Assembly: GCA_903916165.1 (NCBI GenBank)
Contig: CAIWVR010000476.1
Location: 1 to 16,972 of the forward strand
Direction of reading: 5' to 3'
Source: an uncultured Hyphomicrobiales bacterium
GTDB taxonomy: Bacteria > Pseudomonadota > Alphaproteobacteria > Rhizobiales > Beijerinckiaceae
DNA length: 16,972 nt
The notes below the pieces were generated by a model that ran no database searches, was not told where the DNA came from, and was given only the letters and a program-made list of their open reading frames with translations. The position numbers were made by a program, and so were the translations under genes. Shown piece after piece: positions 1-8,200 of the stretch. Numbering within the stretch: the first letter of the stretch is position 1; each line of letters opens with the position of its first letter.

Positions 1-302
1 CCGCGAAGGGCAGGCGGGCGGGCCAAGTGGCCGGGGCCGTCGGAGGCTGCTGGACGTCGGTCACCTGTCTCACCTCTTAAATCGTCGTCGATCCCAATGT
101 GGGAGCGGAGGCCTGCGTCCGCAAGCGTGACGTTGCGGCAAGTGCTCGGCGGCAAGTGCTCGACGACATGCGCACGAGCGGCGCGGCACCGGTCAGCGTT
201 GTTGGAGACCATCGGCAATGGCTCGGCCTGCTGACGCCGCAGAATGTGGCCGAGATGATGATGATCAAGCAGGTGAAGCTGGATTGGCGGTTTGGGCGTT
301 AG
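1..302 (+). pseudogene. Decayed C-terminal fragment of a CBS-domain protein (probably M50/site-2 protease type)
   Basis: The last ~45 codons (from about 163 to the TAG at 300-302) read as the end of a CBS domain: a DDM helix, then APVSVVGD, LGLLTPQNVAEMMM and a C-terminal DWRFGR. This resembles the CBS tail of bacterial site-2 (M50) metalloproteases, although no protease part is in the window. In this frame a TAA lies at 78-80. A perfect 14-bp tandem duplication (135-148 and 149-162) shifts the frame. Removing one copy joins the tail to the +1 frame (codons at 127, 130 and so on), giving SVTLRQVLDDM, the classic start of a CBS domain. That frame is open to base 1, but its first ~35 residues are Arg/Pro/Ser-rich and unlike any domain I know, so further decay or a left-hand breakpoint is likely. 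The gene is cut by the window edge. Translating the short intact part alone as a functional protein seems unlikely. Confidence 0.5.
135..162. repeat. Perfect 14-bp tandem duplication
   Basis: GCGGCAAGTGCTCG occurs twice head to tail (135-148, 149-162) with no mismatch and no spacer. Fourteen is not a multiple of three, so the duplication breaks the reading frame of the CBS-domain gene fragment around it. The absence of mismatches suggests a recent slippage event. Confidence 0.85.
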
Positions 303-559
303 CCGATCTTGAGAACAGGCGCCGAGATGTCGGCGAGGCGCCTGCGTCTGCGGTTGTCGAGAGCTTGCGCCCATTCCGCGTCGGTGGACGAATGTCCGTC
401 CGCATCTTCCGCCGCAAAACGCTCAATTTCATCATCCGTCGTACGGTCTATGCGCTCGTAGTCCATGCGGTCAGGAACAGGCGCGAGCGTTCCATCGGGA
501 CGCCGTTCATAGACTGTTCCGTCAATCAGGATGGTGCGCCAGTTCTCACCTTGACCCAT
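299..559 (-). CDS. BrnA-like antitoxin
   Basis: An 86-residue acidic/basic protein directly downstream of a BrnT toxin gene on the same strand, in the usual toxin-first order of brnTA operons. Residues 32-65 carry the acidic segment seen in many BrnA-type antitoxins (TDDEIERFAAED, then DAEWA), followed by an Arg-rich stretch (residues 70-74) and a short hydrophobic tail. BrnA proteins neutralise BrnT by complex formation, and the complex represses its own operon; both roles are inferred here from the family. The ATG at 557-559 is preferred because it overlaps the end of the toxin gene by 14 bp, which implies translational coupling; a longer in-frame extension to 616 would overlap the toxin far more. 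The DNA-binding half is less clear than in textbook BrnA, so the family call rests mainly on context. Confidence 0.72.
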   Translation of the reverse strand: MGQGENWRTILIDGTVYERRPDGTLAPVPDRMDYERIDRTTDDEIERFAAEDADGHSSTDAEWAQALDNRRRRRLADISAPVLKIG

Positions 560-815
560 AGAGTTTTTGCTCCCGTGGATTGGCCTTTCGGGCGGAAATG
601 ATCCAGATGGTCTCACCCCGCAGGGTGAAGGTCACATGGAACAGGCGGCCCCGGACAAGTCCGAGTATATTGAAACATAATTCGCCATAATCACGTCTTT
701 TATCAGGTCTGACGAGTCGATCGGGGTCGTCGAAACATAAATTCATAAAAGCGAAGTCGATGCCCCGCTCATCAATTGTCTTCAGACGCTTGGCCTCATG
801 CCACTCAAAACGCAT
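546..815 (-). CDS. brnT: BrnT family ribonuclease toxin
   Basis: An 89-residue protein of the usual BrnT length. The N-terminus FEWHEAKR, the RGIDF segment (residues 17-21), the core VRGRLFHVTFTLRG (54-67) and the C-terminal IISARKANPRE (73-82) match BrnT closely. BrnT has a RelE-like fold and acts in the cytoplasm as a ribonuclease that blocks translation; the basic and acidic residues in the last two motifs are those expected to act on RNA. The ATG at 813-815 gives the canonical MRFEW start; an upstream TTG at 833 is less likely. The gene lies on the hemB strand 60 bp beyond the hemB stop, and its 3' end overlaps the antitoxin start by 14 bp. All conserved motifs look intact, so the toxin should be active unless neutralised. 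Transcription may start in the short gap or come from hemB readthrough; no clear promoter is visible. Confidence 0.88.
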   Translation of the reverse strand: MRFEWHEAKRLKTIDERGIDFAFMNLCFDDPDRLVRPDKRRDYGELCFNILGLVRGRLFHVTFTLRGETIWIISARKANPREQKLYGSR

Positions 816-838
816 CAAAATGACCGTCGGCAAAGAAT

Positions 839-875
839 GAGCTTCAGGCTATCCTTGCCGCGGCACCTGTCAAGC

Positions 876-877
<2 letters not shown>
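839..877 (-). terminator. Imperfect inverted repeat at the hemB 3' end
   Basis: GAGCTTCAGG (839-848) pairs with CCTG-tc-AAGCTC (866-877), a 10-bp stem with a 2-nt bulge and a 17-nt loop. It overlaps the hemB stop codon. There is no good T-run after it on the minus strand, so it may be an mRNA-stabilising or weak termination hairpin rather than a standard rho-independent terminator. Confidence 0.3.
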
Positions 878-2479
<1,602 letters not shown>

Positions 2480-2484
2480 CAAGA

Positions 2485-2581
2485 CCGTCATTGCGAGGAG
2501 CCGAAGGCGACGTGGCAATCCATCTTTAGGCAGCCACGTGAAGATGAATTGCCTCGGAGCTCACGCGCCTTGCAATGACGG
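2485..2581. repeat. Two-armed palindromic intergenic repeat
   Basis: The left arm (from 2485) begins CCGTCATTGCGAGGAG and runs to GGCAATCCATC. The right arm, read on the other strand from 2581, begins CCGTCATTGCAAGGCG and runs to GGCAATTCATC. The arms are thus imperfect inverted copies, ~40 nt each, around a ~17-nt centre, and could fold into a long hairpin. The GTCATTGCGAGGAG...GGCAATCCA signature is familiar as a dispersed intergenic palindrome in alphaproteobacterial genomes. It fills nearly all the space between two convergent genes, where it could act as a bidirectional transcription barrier. Only one copy is in this window. Confidence 0.75.
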
Positions 2582-2588
2582 GTCGACC

Positions 2589-3596
2589 CTACTTCAGGCC
2601 GAACAGGTCCTGCGCATTCTTGTAGGCGATCTTCTCCCGCATCTCCTGCGGCATGTCGATTGCCTCAAGCACGTCGATGGTTTCGCGGATGTAGCCCGGA
2701 CCCCTTTCGGGATCGAAGGGGCAGTCGGACGCGAACAGCACCTTGTCCTGGCCGTAGAAGGCGAGGCCGCATTCGGTGGCCGGACGCGAACCGAAGGTCG
2801 CTGTGTCGGCGTAAAAATCCTTGAAATAATCGAAGGGGCGCTTCTTCAGGCCCTTCAGGACGACCGCGTAATCCTCGTCCGAGGTGCGCTTGCCGAGCTG
2901 GTCCCAGCCGGGGCCGACGCGGCCTTCGAAATAGGGCACCATCGCGCCCAGGTGATGGGCGACGATCTTGAGCTCGGGCAGCTTGTCCATCATGCCCGAG
3001 AACACAATGCGCGCCATGGCGGCGGAGGTCTCATAGGGCCAGCCGAAGGTCCACCAGATCTCGTATTTCGACTTGTCCTCGTTCTTGTAGTCGGTCATCT
3101 CCTGCCCGCGGCAGGGATGGATCAGGATCGGCTTGCCGCGCCTGGCGCAGGTTTCGAAGATGCCGAAGAACTCAGGCTCGTCGAGCGGGCGGCCGGCGAT
3201 GTTGGAATAGATCTGCACGCCATTGGCACCATTGTCGAAGGCGCGCTCCAGTTCGCGGGCGGCATCGGGATGCGTCATGCAGACGGACGCCGTATAGCCC
3301 GGGAAACGGTCGGGATATTTTTGGGACAGCTCGGCCAGCCCGTCATTGGCGAGTTTCGACATCTCATGGCCGAGCGCGGGATCGTAATCATCCAGCGGCG
3401 GCTGCGAGATCGACAGGACCTGCGAATAATTCTTGTCCTTGAACATGTCCATGACGCGGAAACGTTCATCGAGATCGTAGATGCAGGGGATGGCGCGCAC
3501 GCGCTTGCCGATCGCCTGTTCGGTGCCCGGGATCGACAGCATCTTGTCGAAGAAGGCGCGCGGGAAGAAATGGTTGAAGGCATCGATATACTGCAC
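2589..3596 (-). CDS. Amidohydrolase family protein (PF04909 type, ACMSD-like fold)
   Basis: A 335-residue TIM-barrel metal-dependent hydrolase or decarboxylase of the amidohydrolase-2 group. Visible metal or active-site candidates are the N-terminal IDAFNHFF (H9), KPILIHPCRG (H160), VAHHLGAMVPYFEGR (H214/H215) and LFASDCPFD (D291). The first motif has a single His instead of the usual HxH pair, so metal binding or chemistry may differ from classical ACMSD. The substrate cannot be told; relatives include aminocarboxymuconate-semialdehyde and resorcylate-type decarboxylases and hydrolases. The GTG at 3594-3596 is preferred because GGGAG lies 9 nt upstream and the protein then starts at the conserved first strand; a GTG at 3620 and a TTG at 3692 only add Arg-rich sequence. 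It stands alone on the minus strand between the DUF6163-like gene and ldtR, so it may be an accessory insertion in a core neighbourhood. Confidence 0.85.
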   Translation of the reverse strand: MQYIDAFNHFFPRAFFDKMLSIPGTEQAIGKRVRAIPCIYDLDERFRVMDMFKDKNYSQVLSISQPPLDDYDPALGHEMSKLANDGLAELSQKYPDRFPGYTASVCMTHPDAARELERAFDNGANGVQIYSNIAGRPLDEPEFFGIFETCARRGKPILIHPCRGQEMTDYKNEDKSKYEIWWTFGWPYETSAAMARIVFSGMMDKLPELKIVAHHLGAMVPYFEGRVGPGWDQLGKRTSDEDYAVVLKGLKKRPFDYFKDFYADTATFGSRPATECGLAFYGQDKVLFASDCPFDPERGPGYIRETIDVLEAIDMPQEMREKIAYKNAQDLFGLK

Positions 3597-3668
3597 GTGA
3601 ACGATCTCCCGGATGCGCACATGCGGCCTGTCCCGTCTGGAGGTCCGCTGCGCTGTCGTGGTGAGACT

Positions 3669-3686
3669 AGGCGGGCGGGCCCGCCT
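3669..3686. repeat. GC-rich hairpin upstream of the amidohydrolase
   Basis: AGGCGGGC and GCCCGCCT form a perfect 8-bp inverted repeat with a 2-nt centre, about 70 bp before the preferred start of the minus-strand amidohydrolase. It lies in what would be its 5' leader. No T-run follows on either strand, so this is not a standard terminator; role unknown. Confidence 0.4.
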
Positions 3687-3816
3687 TCGCAACCATCCGT
3701 GCGTCTGCTTCGTTTTGCAAACACAATTTTAATCTAAACAAAGTCTTGAGTTCATTATTGATTCACCTCAACAAGTAAACGCGGGATTCAGCTTGTTATT
3801 TAAACTCGTCTTCATG

Positions 3817-3861
3817 CGAGAATAGTATTGTTAGATTCATCAGAGGCCGGGACTATTCTCG
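3817..3861. promoter_or_regulatory. Inverted repeat upstream of ldtR (candidate operator or leader hairpin)
   Basis: CGAGAATAGT (3817-3826) and ACTATTCTCG (3852-3861) are a perfect 10-bp inverted repeat separated by 25 nt, ending 30 nt before the ldtR start. It lies in the AT-rich spacer (3597-3891) that must hold the promoters of both the amidohydrolase and ldtR. LdtR-type regulators are reported to control their own promoter and that of the transpeptidase, so this is a natural candidate site, but the same arm is not visible upstream of the transpeptidase gene. It could equally form a hairpin in the leader RNA. The rest of the spacer shows no convincing promoter boxes. Confidence 0.45.
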
Positions 3862-3891
3862 GGAAACAGACGCAGAGACGACGGGGTCAAG

Positions 3892-4407
3892 ATGATGAAC
3901 ATGCTCCGCAAGACGGAACCTTCCCGGCAGCGCGCCGAACGCGTCGGTGCCGTGCGTCCGGCCTATCTGGAAGCCCTCACGCTGGTCGAACGCCTGCATC
4001 GCCGCTTGCTGGACGTGATCAAGGATGAGTTTGACCGCCGCGGCCGCAGCGACATCAATGCTGTCCAGGCGCTGCTGCTCTACAATATAGGCGACAAGGA
4101 ACTGACGGCCGGCGAACTGCGCACGCGGGGCTATTATCTCGGCTCCAATGTATCCTATAGTGTGAAGAAGCTCGCCGAGATGGGCTATCTGCATCACGCC
4201 CGCTCCCGCGTCGACCGCCGGTCGGTCCGCATCAGCCTGACCGAGAAGGGCAGGGCGGTGCATGATGTTGTGGCTGACCTTTACGAGAAGCATACGCTGA
4301 CTGTCGAGCAGATCGGCGGCATTTCGGGTGATGAGTTTTCCTGCATGAATACGGCGCTCGCCCGCCTCGAGCGCTTCTGGACGGATCAGATCCGCTTCCG
4401 GCTCTAA
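3892..4407 (+). CDS. ldtR: MarR-family regulator LdtR
   Basis: A 171-residue winged-helix protein. Residues ~25-55 form the dimerisation helix (YLEALTLVERLHRRLLDVIK), ~56-95 the helix-turn-helix with the recognition segment RGYYLGSNVSYSVKKL, and ~100-117 the wing (RSRVDRRSVRISLT); the C-terminal helix ends RLERFWTDQIRFRL. These stretches closely match LdtR of rhizobia and Liberibacter, a MarR-family regulator of an adjacent L,D-transpeptidase gene with links to osmotic stress, motility and envelope traits. The context fits: a terminator follows and then the transpeptidase gene, 290 bp downstream on the same strand. The start is the first of two adjacent ATGs (3892, 3895), with only a weak GGGG upstream; a third ATG at 3901 is possible. 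Ligand and exact targets here are inferred from relatives. Confidence 0.9.
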   Translation: MMNMLRKTEPSRQRAERVGAVRPAYLEALTLVERLHRRLLDVIKDEFDRRGRSDINAVQALLLYNIGDKELTAGELRTRGYYLGSNVSYSVKKLAEMGYLHHARSRVDRRSVRISLTEKGRAVHDVVADLYEKHTLTVEQIGGISGDEFSCMNTALARLERFWTDQIRFRL

Positions 4408-4438
4408 CGCGTCTATCCACAGGCTTTTGCCGCACAAG

Positions 4439-4470
4439 GGAGCGTCCGCAGGGGTCGCTCCTTTTATTTT
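4439..4470 (+). terminator. Rho-independent terminator after ldtR
   Basis: GGAGCG (4439-4444) pairs with CGCTCC (4456-4461) around an 11-nt loop and is followed directly by TTTTATTTT. It separates ldtR from the transpeptidase gene, so the latter should have its own promoter in 4471-4697, although no clear -35/-10 pair is visible there. Confidence 0.75.
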
Positions 4471-4697
4471 GATGTTCATTATGTGTTTCAGGTAGCTGCA
4501 TTGCCACAAAACGGCCTTGCTGTTCCTTCTTTGTTAACCTCGTTGGTGATAGCGATGACAGCTCTCGTGTCCGCCATCTGGGTGGGCTGCGGTCGTGGTG
4601 CGAGGCGGGCACCAGACTCCGGGAGAGCCGCCACGGTTGGATGGGTTCGGGGGCGGCCAGGACCTTTGGAACAGACCAGAACGCATTGGAGCGACCG

Positions 4698-6056
4698 GTG
4701 AGCAAGTTCAACCATTCCGTTTCCCGCCGGGCCTTCATGCAGGGCCTCGGGCTGGCTGGCCTCGCGGCCGTCGGGACCGGACGGCTCGGGACGAGTGAGG
4801 CCTTTGCCGCGCCTGCTGACGGGACCATAGCGCTGTTTGGCGAGCAGGCTGAGTGGGTGCAAAAATATGATGCTGATCCGCGCCTGACTGTGCAGCGCAG
4901 CTCGACGCCAATTCTCTCCCAGCAGACGATCGCCGAGACCGAGCGCGCCATCGCGCAATATCAGGACATCGCGGCGCGCGGCGGCTGGAATAGCGTTCCC
5001 AATCAGACCATGAAGCTTGGCACCAAGGGCAATGCCATTGTTGCGCTGCGCCAGCGCCTCGTTCTGACCGGCGATCTGGATGAGGTCGCCGGCAATTCAC
5101 CGATCTTCGATTCTTACGTCGAATCCAGCGTGAAGCGCTTTCAGTCCCGCCACGGCATCAACGCTACCGGCGTGGTTGCCCAGCAGACGGTTCAGGCGCT
5201 GAACGTTCCAGTGCAGGTCCGCGTCCGCCAGCTTGAAATCAACCTCGTGCGCCTGCGCGCCTTTGCGGGCAATCTGGGCGTGCGTTTCGTGACGATGAAC
5301 ATTCCCGGCGCGGCAGTCGAGACTGTCGAGGGCGGGCAGGTCGCGACCCATCACGCGGCCGGCGTCGGCAAGATCGACCGCCAGTCCCCGGTCATGCAGG
5401 CCAAGGCTGTCGAGGTGAATTTCAACCCGTTCTGGACCGTGCCGGCCTCGATCATCCGCAAGGATCTGATCCCCAAGATGCAGGCGGATCCGAACTATCT
5501 CTCCGACAACAAGATCCGCGTCTACAATGGCGCGGGGGTGGAAGTGGCACCCAACGCCATCAACTGGAATTCGATGGACGCAACGCATTTCAAGTTCCGG
5601 CAGGACCCGGGCGGCGACGTGAACTCGCTCGGTTTCGTGCGCATCAATATTCCCAATCCGCATGGCGTCTATATGCATGATACGCCTGCCAAGGGCATTT
5701 TCGGTGATGATTTCCGGTTCGTGTCCTCGGGCTGTGTGCGCGTGCAGAACGTGCGCGACTATGTCGCCTGGCTCCTTAAGGAAACCCCCGGCTGGACGCG
5801 CGATCAGATCGACGAGGCCATCCGCTCAGGCCAGCGTATTGACGCGCGCCTGACGACGCCGGTGCCGGTCTACTGGATCTACGTCACCGCCTGGGCGAAT
5901 GACGGAACCATCCAGTTCCGCGAAGATATCTACCAGCGCGACGGTTTCGGCGCATCCGGTGCCGTGGCTGCGGCTTCCCCCTCGACCGGCAGCGGACAGC
6001 AGTCGGCCGGTGGTATTCTGGAGCCCATGTCGCTCACCGAGATGCCGCCCCGCTGA
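4698..6056 (+). CDS. Tat-exported L,D-transpeptidase with peptidoglycan-binding domain (LdtP-like)
   Basis: A 452-residue periplasmic YkuD-family enzyme expected to make 3-3 cross-links in peptidoglycan or attach proteins to it. The N-terminus carries a twin-arginine signal, VSRRAFMQ, followed by a Gly/Ala/Leu stretch and a likely cleavage near AFAAPAD. A peptidoglycan-binding domain follows at about residues 105-170 (LGTKGNAIVALRQRL to VKRFQSRHGINATGV). The YkuD domain at about 195-360 holds MHDTPAKGIF (catalytic-site His) and FVSSGCVRV (nucleophile Cys). The GTG at 4698 is chosen because GGAG lies 6 nt upstream and the Tat signal then starts normally; the ATG at 4641 adds 19 residues of no evident role. 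The large size and adjacency to ldtR match the rhizobial LdtR-controlled transpeptidase. The C-terminal ~35 residues are low-complexity Ser/Gly/Ala. Confidence 0.92.
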   Translation: MSKFNHSVSRRAFMQGLGLAGLAAVGTGRLGTSEAFAAPADGTIALFGEQAEWVQKYDADPRLTVQRSSTPILSQQTIAETERAIAQYQDIAARGGWNSVPNQTMKLGTKGNAIVALRQRLVLTGDLDEVAGNSPIFDSYVESSVKRFQSRHGINATGVVAQQTVQALNVPVQVRVRQLEINLVRLRAFAGNLGVRFVTMNIPGAAVETVEGGQVATHHAAGVGKIDRQSPVMQAKAVEVNFNPFWTVPASIIRKDLIPKMQADPNYLSDNKIRVYNGAGVEVAPNAINWNSMDATHFKFRQDPGGDVNSLGFVRINIPNPHGVYMHDTPAKGIFGDDFRFVSSGCVRVQNVRDYVAWLLKETPGWTRDQIDEAIRSGQRIDARLTTPVPVYWIYVTAWANDGTIQFREDIYQRDGFGASGAVAAASPSTGSGQQSAGGILEPMSLTEMPPR

Positions 6057-6078
6057 CATGGCTGACTTACGCTACATG

Positions 6079-6113
6079 AAAAAGGCCCGCCTCGCAGGAG
6101 ACGGGCCTTTTTT
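6079..6113. terminator. Strong rho-independent terminator after the L,D-transpeptidase
   Basis: AAAAAGGCCCG (6079-6089) pairs with CGGGCCTTTTT starting at 6102, with a 12-nt loop and a T-run on the plus strand. The A-run on the left arm gives a T-run on the minus strand too, so it can also end transcription of the convergent beta-barrel gene whose stop is at 6141. Confidence 0.92.
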
Positions 6114-6140
6114 CGTGCGTGTGACTGTGCGCCGTGACGC

Positions 6141-6740
6141 CTAGAAATGGACACTGGCGCCTGCGCGCAGCAGGTTTGTGTCGGTCGTGAGGGGCGTGGC
6201 ATTGGAGGGCGTCACATAAGTCTGGCCGTCGAAGCCGTAACGCATGTATTCGGCCCGCACGGAGAGATTGCGGGTCAGGGCATATTCGAGGCCCGCGCCC
6301 AGAACCGTGCCCTTGAGCGTCTTGTTCGCGGAGCCACTGATGTCGCGGTAGCTGGTGGTCGCATAGCCCCGGCCAATCGAGCCATAGGCGAGCAGGTCGC
6401 CAAACACATAGCCAGCCTTCACCCGCGCCGAGGACAGAAAATTCTGGTTGAAGGACATGGCCGCCGCCGTGCCGGATTTGATGCGCGAGGTCAGGAAATC
6501 GAACTCTGCACCGCCGACCAGCCCTTGAGCCTGGAAATTATACCCGATATGGCCGCCACCGACGACGCCGGAGGTGTTGGCCTGTCCCGCGGACCCAAGC
6601 CCGACGCCTGCATCCACGCCAAGTCCGAAACCTGAAAAATCCGCCCTGCGGCCCGTGTCGGTGCGCGGGGCGAAATCCTGCGCGCCAGCCTGAAGCGGGG
6701 TCAGGACAACAAGGCAGGGAAGAAGTCTCCAGACCAGCAT
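6141..6740 (-). CDS. Outer-membrane beta-barrel protein (Omp25/Omp31-like porin family)
   Basis: A 199-residue exported protein. It has a signal peptide with a hydrophobic core (LVWRLLPCLVVLTPLQAGA) and likely cleavage before QDFAP. The mature part shows alternating amphipathic strands typical of an eight-stranded barrel: FSGFGLGVDAGVG, GGGHIGYNFQ, LVGGAEFDFL, SARVKAGYVFGD, LLAYGSIGRGYA, GTVLGAGLEYALTRNLSVRAEYMRYGF, and a final LLRAGASVHF ending in Phe, the outer-membrane insertion signal. Rhizobial Omp25/Omp31-type proteins have this layout; no ligand or function can be assigned. The ATG at 6738-6740 is preferred, with GGAG 7 nt upstream; a TTG at 6770 would lengthen the signal peptide. It is divergent from the glycosyltransferase pair and convergent with the transpeptidase. 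Confidence 0.87.
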   Translation of the reverse strand: MLVWRLLPCLVVLTPLQAGAQDFAPRTDTGRRADFSGFGLGVDAGVGLGSAGQANTSGVVGGGHIGYNFQAQGLVGGAEFDFLTSRIKSGTAAAMSFNQNFLSSARVKAGYVFGDLLAYGSIGRGYATTSYRDISGSANKTLKGTVLGAGLEYALTRNLSVRAEYMRYGFDGQTYVTPSNATPLTTDTNLLRAGASVHF

Positions 6741-6770
6741 GGGTAAGCTCCGGGCAAAAACGGCGCACAA

Positions 6771-6979
6771 ACGTTAGCCTGTCTGGCCATCACTGACTTG
6801 CCAATCGCGAAACACGGATAAGACTTGCTTAACGCAAGCCTTCGTTATCTTGTTAAAAGCATCGATGCTGGATCCATCTAACTCACTCTACAAAAAGACT
6901 TTCCAGAGGTCGTCTCGGTTTCATTAATTGAAATAAATGAAGCTTCCTTTCGCCAGTCTACGGGTATACGGCTCCCGCC
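6771..6979. promoter_or_regulatory. AT-rich divergent intergenic region with a 12-bp palindrome
   Basis: This spacer lies between the divergent starts of the beta-barrel protein and the GT2-GtrA gene and must hold promoters for both. It contains the perfect palindrome AGCATCGATGCT (6858-6869) and a short hairpin CTTGC-ttaac-GCAAG just upstream. It is markedly richer in A+T than the flanking genes. No -35/-10 pair stands out. Confidence 0.4.
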
Positions 6980-8200
6980 ATGTCAAGAGTGTCTGCTGAT
7001 TATCATGATGGCGTTTCGTATGTGGCCGCGGGCGCAGTCCCTGCGCCCGTGCTGAGCATTGTGACGCCCTCGTTCAATGAGCGGGACAATTTACGTCCTC
7101 TTGTTCGCGCGATCTCTGCGGCTATGGGGGCTGTTTCCTGGGAGTTGATTGTCGTCGATGACGACAGCCCGGACCGCACCTGGCGCGAGGCGCTTCTGCT
7201 TGCTTCTGAAGGGTGGCCGGTCCGTTGCATCCGTCGCATCGGACGCCGCGGCCTGTCGTCGGCCGTCGTCGAAGGCGCCATGTCGGCCAGCGGCGAATTC
7301 GTCGCGGTGATCGACGCCGACATGCAACACGACGAGAAACTTCTGGTCGACATGTTGAGGATCATCCAGACGACGGATGCCGAACTGGTTGTTGCCAGCC
7401 GCTATGTCGAGGGTGGTGCCATCGGAACCTGGGACCAGCGACGCGCACGGATCAGCACCTTCGCAACAATCTGCGCCCGTATGCTCATCGGCAAGACGAT
7501 GAAAGACCCGATGAGCGGCTTCTTTATGACACGGCGCGCCGTGTTCGATGATGTGGTGAGCGATCTGTCCCAACAGGGTTACAAGATCCTGCTCGATCTG
7601 CTCACCGCTGCCCGGCGACCGCTCAGACTTGTTGAAATCCCTTATGTGTTCCGCGAGCGGGTGGCCGGCGAGAGCAAGCTGGATGCCATTGTTGTCGCCG
7701 AATATCTGCTGCTTCTGATCGAGAAGTTCAGCCGCGGGCTGCTGCCACCGCGCTTCATTCTTTTTTCGATGGTCGGCGGGCTTGGCCTGGTCGTTCACCT
7801 TTCGACGTTGCAGGTGCTTGAACTCTTCAGCCCCAGTTTCATTGAGGCGCAGACCATCGCCACGCTCGTGGCCATGACATTCAACTTCCTGCTGAATAAT
7901 CTGACGACCTACCGGTCTGAGCGTCTGCGCGGGTCGCAGGCTCTCGTTGGCTATGTCATTTTCTGCGCAACCTGCAGTCTCGGCGCGATCGCCAATCTCG
8001 GCGTGGCCAATTTCGTGATCGGTCATTCCGTGAGCTGGGCGTTTGCCGGTGCCGCAGGGGCGATCATGAGTGCGGTCTTCAACTTCAGCCTGTCGACGCG
8101 CTTTGTCTGGGGACGTGCGACACGACAGCGTCAGGCGCGCGCCCGGTCTGCCCAGGACAAGGCTGACCGCCTGCAGGCCGTCGGGTCCGCCCAGGGATGA
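6980..8200 (+). CDS. Polyprenyl-phosphate glycosyltransferase (GT2) fused to a GtrA-type membrane domain
   Basis: A 406-residue fusion. Residues ~23-250 are a GT-A family 2 domain of the dolichol-phosphate mannose synthase group: SIVTPSFNERDNL, LIVVDDDSPDRTW, the metal-binding IDADMQHD (about 111-118), DPMSGFFMTRR (176-186) and the YVFRERVAGESKL segment. It should transfer a sugar from a nucleotide donor to undecaprenyl phosphate on the cytoplasmic face. Residues ~258-378 are a four-helix GtrA domain with its paired motifs FNFLLNNLTTYR and FNFSLSTRFVW; GtrA proteins are thought to flip or help present the lipid-linked sugar. The C-terminus is a basic cytoplasmic tail. The ATG at 6980 lacks a strong Shine-Dalgarno. 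The stop overlaps the next start (ATGA), so both are made together. The sugar cannot be told. Confidence 0.9.
   Translation: MSRVSADYHDGVSYVAAGAVPAPVLSIVTPSFNERDNLRPLVRAISAAMGAVSWELIVVDDDSPDRTWREALLLASEGWPVRCIRRIGRRGLSSAVVEGAMSASGEFVAVIDADMQHDEKLLVDMLRIIQTTDAELVVASRYVEGGAIGTWDQRRARISTFATICARMLIGKTMKDPMSGFFMTRRAVFDDVVSDLSQQGYKILLDLLTAARRPLRLVEIPYVFRERVAGESKLDAIVVAEYLLLLIEKFSRGLLPPRFILFSMVGGLGLVVHLSTLQVLELFSPSFIEAQTIATLVAMTFNFLLNNLTTYRSERLRGSQALVGYVIFCATCSLGAIANLGVANFVIGHSVSWAFAGAAGAIMSAVFNFSLSTRFVWGRATRQRQARARSAQDKADRLQAVGSAQG

Noticed and set aside
2538..3737. Long plus-strand open frame (399 codons) opposite the amidohydrolase
   Set aside because: It is antisense to a gene with clear family motifs; its Leu/Val/Asp/His-rich translation resembles no family and is the usual GC-rich mirror-frame artefact.
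4483..4701. Small plus-strand frame with a hydrophobic start between ldtR and the transpeptidase
   Set aside because: The first part looks membrane-like but there is no Shine-Dalgarno, the second half is Arg/Gly-rich noise, and it overlaps the transpeptidase start.
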